NCBI GenBank assembly: GCA_028290305.1
Contig: JAQGKC010000009.1
Coordinates: 1 to 28,136, forward strand
Direction: 5' to 3'
DNA from: Bradyrhizobium sp.
GTDB taxonomy: Bacteria; Pseudomonadota; Alphaproteobacteria; Rhizobiales; Xanthobacteraceae
DNA length: 28,136 bases
Under the pieces are notes generated by a model. The model did not search any database. It worked only from the letters and a program-made list of their open reading frames with translations, and had not been told where the DNA came from. Every line of letters begins with the position of its first letter. Positions within the stretch are counted from its first letter, which is position 1. Positions 25,355-28,136 of the stretch are shown in pieces. A program made the position numbers and the translations under genes.

Positions 25355-26374
25355 GTGATCGTGTTAGCTCGATTTGGGATAATCGTTGCGCTGTTCCTCA
25401 CCGCCATAGTGCTGCCGGGTGTGGATAGTGATGTGGTTGCCCAGCCGGCAGAGACGGCGCCGCTCCAGGTCGAAGCCAAAATCGCCCTTGGTAACGTGCA
25501 CGGGCGGATCGATCACATGGCGGTCGATCTGAAACGACAGCGGTTGTTCGTGGCTGAATTGGGCAATGACACCGTTGGCGTTGTCGACCTCACCAATCGC
25601 AAATTGCTGCAAACGATTACGGGACTGAAGGAACCACAGGGCGTCGGTTACGATCCTTCGACCGATACGCTCTATGTCGCCAATGCCGGCGACGGTTCGG
25701 TGCGCCTGTTTGAAGGAGACGATTACGAACCCGCGGGCCAGATCGAGCTTGGCAGCGATGCGGACAATGTTCGCATCGACGCTGCAGCCGATCGGGTTTT
25801 TATCGGCTACGGCAGCGGCGCACTGGCCGTCATCGATCCCGCGACCCGCAGCAGAGTTGGCGACGTTCCGGTGAAGGCGCACCCCGAAGGCTTCCAAATC
25901 AATCCGGATACCGGCCAAATTTTTGTCAATGTACCGGATGCCCACGCTATCGCCGTCGTCGACCGCGCGTCCCAAAAGCAAATCGGAAAATGGCCCATAG
26001 CTGATCATGGCGCGAATTTCCCGATGGCCCTGGACCCGGTCCGTCGCCTGGTTCTGGTAATCTTTCGGGCGCCCGCCGAGCTCGGCGTCTTCACCATGAC
26101 GGGCGGCAAGCTCATCGCAACCACCGAGACTTGCGGCGACGCCGATGACCTGTTCGTCGATGCGAAACGCGACCGCATCTATGTGAGTTGCGGGTCCGGC
26201 TCTCTCGATATTTTGGAAGCGAAAGGGAAGACCTACCGGCGGATCGCGCGCGTCCCTACGGTGTCCGGCGCGCGCACGTCGCTCTTTGTGCCCGAGTTGG
26301 ATCGCTTGCTGGTTGCCGTTCGGGCAAGCGCGGCAGAGCCGGCAGCCATCTGGGTGTTCCGACCAATACCTTGA
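25355..26374 (+). CDS. Exported YncE-like beta-propeller protein
   Basis: A 339-residue protein with GTG start at 25355 (GTG 25361 is possible) and GAAAGGA upstream. The N-terminal hydrophobic signal (FGIIVALFLTAIVLPG) leads to a seven-bladed type repeat pattern: RIDHMAVDLKRQRLFVAELG, NDTVGVVDL, PQGVGYDPSTDTLYVANAGD, DNVRIDAAADRVFIGYGSG, PEGFQINPDTGQIFVNVPDA and DDLFVDAKRDRIYVSCGSG. Each blade ends with a Y/F-V-A/S-x-x-G strand. No heme motif CxxCH is present. It probably binds a ligand or partner in the periplasm; the function is not known. Confidence 0.87.
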   Translation: MIVLARFGIIVALFLTAIVLPGVDSDVVAQPAETAPLQVEAKIALGNVHGRIDHMAVDLKRQRLFVAELGNDTVGVVDLTNRKLLQTITGLKEPQGVGYDPSTDTLYVANAGDGSVRLFEGDDYEPAGQIELGSDADNVRIDAAADRVFIGYGSGALAVIDPATRSRVGDVPVKAHPEGFQINPDTGQIFVNVPDAHAIAVVDRASQKQIGKWPIADHGANFPMALDPVRRLVLVIFRAPAELGVFTMTGGKLIATTETCGDADDLFVDAKRDRIYVSCGSGSLDILEAKGKTYRRIARVPTVSGARTSLFVPELDRLLVAVRASAAEPAAIWVFRPIP

Positions 26375-26403
26375 TCGCGAATGCCGATGCCGAGGACTAA
26401 CGC

Positions 26404-27201
26404 ATGTCGGCCAGGCCTCCATTTCGAAAGCAACGGTTCCTGAAACTCTTGGTGTCAGGATCATGCATCGTGTCGGGTCTGGCGGCATGGTCTGCCCCTG
26501 CGCTGGCTTATCGTCCCTTCGACGGCACCGATGCGGCCGTGGCCGCTCCGGGCGAGCTCGAAATCGAATTGCAGCCTGCCGGGCGCTTGCGCGATTCCAC
26601 GGGTACCGCGCTCATCGCGCCGGCCACGGTCTTCAACTACGGCCTAAGCGAGGGATGGGAGGCCGTGCTGGAGGGCCAGGGTGAAACGCCGCTTTCACCA
26701 TCAGGTCCCACCAGCCTCACAGCGGCGGGCGCATTTCTCAAACACGTGCTGCAACCCGGCAGTCTGCAGGGCAAGACCGGGCCGAGTGTCGCGACCGAAT
26801 TTGGCATGCTGCTCCCCGACAGCATCGGGAATTCCGGCGTCGGCGCCAGCTTGGCTGGCATCGTCTCGCAGCGATGGGACTGGGGCACGATCCACTTGAA
26901 CGCCGAGACGGCCCTTACGCGTGAGCACCATGGAGATTTGTTTCTTGGTGCGATTATCGAAGGACCATCGAAATTGTCGGTGCGGCCGGTTGCAGAATTT
27001 TTCATTGAGAAGGAATTTGGCCAATTCGACACGCTATCCGCTTTGATCGGTTTCATTTGGCAAGTGCGGGACAATCTGAGTTTCGATGTCGGGTTTCGTC
27101 ACGCCCTTACCAATGGCCGCTCGATAAACGAGGTGCGAGCGGGACTAACGTTCGGCTTTCCTCTACAGACATTTGGTGGTCGCTCGGTTCAATCCAGATA
27201 A
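26404..27201 (+). CDS. Outer-membrane-type transporter-like protein
   Basis: A 265-residue protein with a signal peptide ending APALA-YR and a GAGGA Shine-Dalgarno. The mature part is rich in short amphipathic strands (EIELQPAGRL, VFNYGLSEGWEAVLEGQGE, SVATEFGMLLPDS, LSFDVGFRHALTNG) and ends in NEVRAGLTFGFPLQTFGG, near a typical barrel C-terminus. It resembles the 'transporter' proteins of the meta-pathway/phenol-degradation barrel type. It is the last gene of the chromate operon, 29 nt after the propeller gene. Whether it exports or imports anything is unknown. Confidence 0.78.
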   Translation: MSARPPFRKQRFLKLLVSGSCIVSGLAAWSAPALAYRPFDGTDAAVAAPGELEIELQPAGRLRDSTGTALIAPATVFNYGLSEGWEAVLEGQGETPLSPSGPTSLTAAGAFLKHVLQPGSLQGKTGPSVATEFGMLLPDSIGNSGVGASLAGIVSQRWDWGTIHLNAETALTREHHGDLFLGAIIEGPSKLSVRPVAEFFIEKEFGQFDTLSALIGFIWQVRDNLSFDVGFRHALTNGRSINEVRAGLTFGFPLQTFGGRSVQSR

Positions 27202-27253
27202 TCTCAGTGTTCAAGCGCTCGGACACCATCTCAACACCGGCATTTGGCATGCC

Positions 27254-27538
27254 ATGAAAACGATCAAAATACGAGACACCACCATGACTACGACGACGAT
27301 TTCGAAGTTCCGACGTGAGTTTGATGCGTTTCAGAAAGACGCTCGTAGCGAGCCTGTTGAGATCACACGCCGTGGTCGGCGCGTGTTCGTACTGATGTCG
27401 GCCGAACACTACGACTGGATACGGGCAGCCAGGCGACGAGCACATCGCATCTCTAATATGCGTACCGTCGTCATCAATTCCGTGAAGCGGGCCGAAATGG
27501 ACCGACAACACGCTGCACTGGACGAATTGCTGAAGTAA
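27254..27538 (+). CDS. Type II antitoxin of the Phd/YefM family, orphan
   Basis: A 94-residue protein from ATG 27254 (ATG 27284, giving MTTTTISKFRREFDAFQKDA, is the more typical antitoxin start). The core SEPVEITRRGRRVFVLMSAEHYDWIRAA is the Phd/YefM fold, with the conserved ITRRGR-x-V-x-VLMS segment. The C-terminal tail is the toxin-binding arm. Immediately after the stop lies a piece of a PIN-type toxin start (27540-27575) that ends within 15 codons, so the toxin has been lost and the antitoxin is an orphan. Confidence 0.8.
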   Translation: MKTIKIRDTTMTTTTISKFRREFDAFQKDARSEPVEITRRGRRVFVLMSAEHYDWIRAARRRAHRISNMRTVVINSVKRAEMDRQHAALDELLK

Positions 27539-27539
27539 A

Positions 27540-27590
27540 CCCGCTGCCGGTCTTCGATTCAAACATCGTGAATAACAAGACGGTGCTAAA
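27540..27590 (+). pseudogene. N-terminal stub of a PIN-domain toxin
   Basis: Directly after the antitoxin stop, one frame reads NPLPVFDSNIV and then turns into unrelated sequence (NNKTV). P-x-FDSNI(V/L)ID is the usual beginning of VapC-like PIN toxins partnered with Phd antitoxins, and it contains the first catalytic Asp. The start codon position reads GTA instead of GTG or ATG. No other PIN acidic residues follow. Confidence 0.6.
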
Positions 27591-28136
27591 ACAAGATTCC
27601 GCAGATCGAATGTTATGGAACTTTCAAAACCCGCGTGACGTTGCGCATCGTCCAGTTCGACCGTCGATAAATGAGCATCAGCCTAACTTACGGCTCGATT
27701 CCTGACTCAGGGCTCATATGCAGCTTGGGTAAGCTCGCCTATTCCGTTCAGCGAGAACGCTTCAGGAGAAGACCTAACAGGTCCTCAAAGGCCGATTTAT
27801 CTGCGGCTCGGTATGCACGACAGAACGACGACGCCCGGGTCAGTTGCAAATTCCGAATACGACAGCTCAGCGATACGGTCCTTGCTTATGTTTAGCTTTA
27901 GCTCGTCGAATAGATGCTCAAGGCCATATTTTGCTAAAACCGACCGGAAGGTTTTTTGCAACTTTCTTTCGTCGCTCGATCACGTCGAAAATGGGCACCC
28001 TACTCATACCTGTGCCTACCGCAAATCAAGCCCGAGTATATTGGTGATGCAGTCCACCCAGGATCGGACGGGATAGAACGCGTCCCGCTGCCTCGGCGGC
28101 ACGTGATATCGGCGCGTCTTTGTTCAACGATAAGTG
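27591..28136. other. Gene-free right end of the window
   Basis: I find no supportable gene. Short frames on the plus strand have no ribosome binding sites or family likeness. A small AAACC/GGTTT hairpin followed by T6 occurs near 27936-27957, and could weakly terminate transcription, but its stem is only five base pairs. Confidence 0.4.

Noticed and set aside
25364..26488. Long minus-strand open frame of 374 codons
   Set aside because: Antisense shadow of the YncE-like propeller gene; the sense strand has the repeat pattern and signal peptide.
27671..28076. Short plus-strand frames at the right end
   Set aside because: No Shine-Dalgarno, no domain and poor codon composition; overlapping alternatives of equal quality exist.

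Overview
The window looks like a chromosomal segment of an alphaproteobacterium of the Bradyrhizobium/Nitrobacteraceae type. This rests on protein character (three-GAF histidine kinase, small Gly-rich and Cys-rich secreted proteins, an ABC_sub_bind remnant) and high GC. No rRNA, tRNA, CRISPR array or intact insertion sequence is visible.

Layout. 173-3120 (minus): a histidine kinase with three GAF domains and a single-domain response regulator, overlapping by 4 nt. 3.2-4.3 kb: decayed DNA with a broken lipocalin-like gene, a dispersed repeat and a possible 5-aminolevulinate synthase fragment. 4357-5311: an OxyR-type LysR regulator that keeps both redox cysteines but carries a 1-nt frameshift. 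5.5-6.6 kb: three small genes ending at a clear intrinsic terminator. 6.7-7.1 kb: a second repeat copy and an ABC substrate-binding remnant. 7.26-10.5 kb: chromate-type cluster I (RNA leader A, catalytically dead rhodanese, lipoprotein with a lectin-like fold, MFS transporter, second lectin-like protein with a frameshift). 10.7-16.5 kb: a PepSY-like protein, a TauE/SafE permease under leader D, and a convergent RND efflux pair. 17.38-27.2 kb: chromate cluster II. Leader B drives a small secreted protein. Leader C drives a run of about twelve tightly spaced genes: rhodanese-ChrB, lectin-like protein, Fe/Mn superoxide dismutase, small secreted protein, double DUF1259, Cys-rich peptide, second small secreted protein, broken cytochrome b, ChrA, PepSY protein, YncE-like propeller, outer-membrane-type protein. 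The right end holds a Phd/YefM antitoxin whose PIN toxin is reduced to a stub.

The most interesting signal is a four-copy promoter plus RNA-leader module (A 7259-7370, D 11126-11239, B 17384-17500, C 18023-18136). Each copy has a TTG-type -35 and an AT-rich -10. Next comes a GGGGA/TCCCC hairpin 37-38 nt downstream of the -35. A second hairpin folds over the Shine-Dalgarno and ends at the start codon of a gene beginning ATG-GA. One base pair covaries between copies. The leader's anti-SD-like pyrimidine tract could pair either within stem 1 or with the Shine-Dalgarno, so the module looks like a translational switch. I recall a comparative-genomics motif called chrB RNA described upstream of chrB genes in alphaproteobacteria; these may be members. 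Here it appears to tie chromate efflux, a dead rhodanese, a sulfur-type permease and a secreted protein into one regulon.

Several genes carry single-base lesions (oxyR, second lectin-like gene, Cys-rich peptide, cytochrome b, ABC remnant). Two of these lie in C5 runs, so part of the decay may be sequencing error. The TGG-to-TGA change in cytochrome b is a substitution and looks more like real inactivation.
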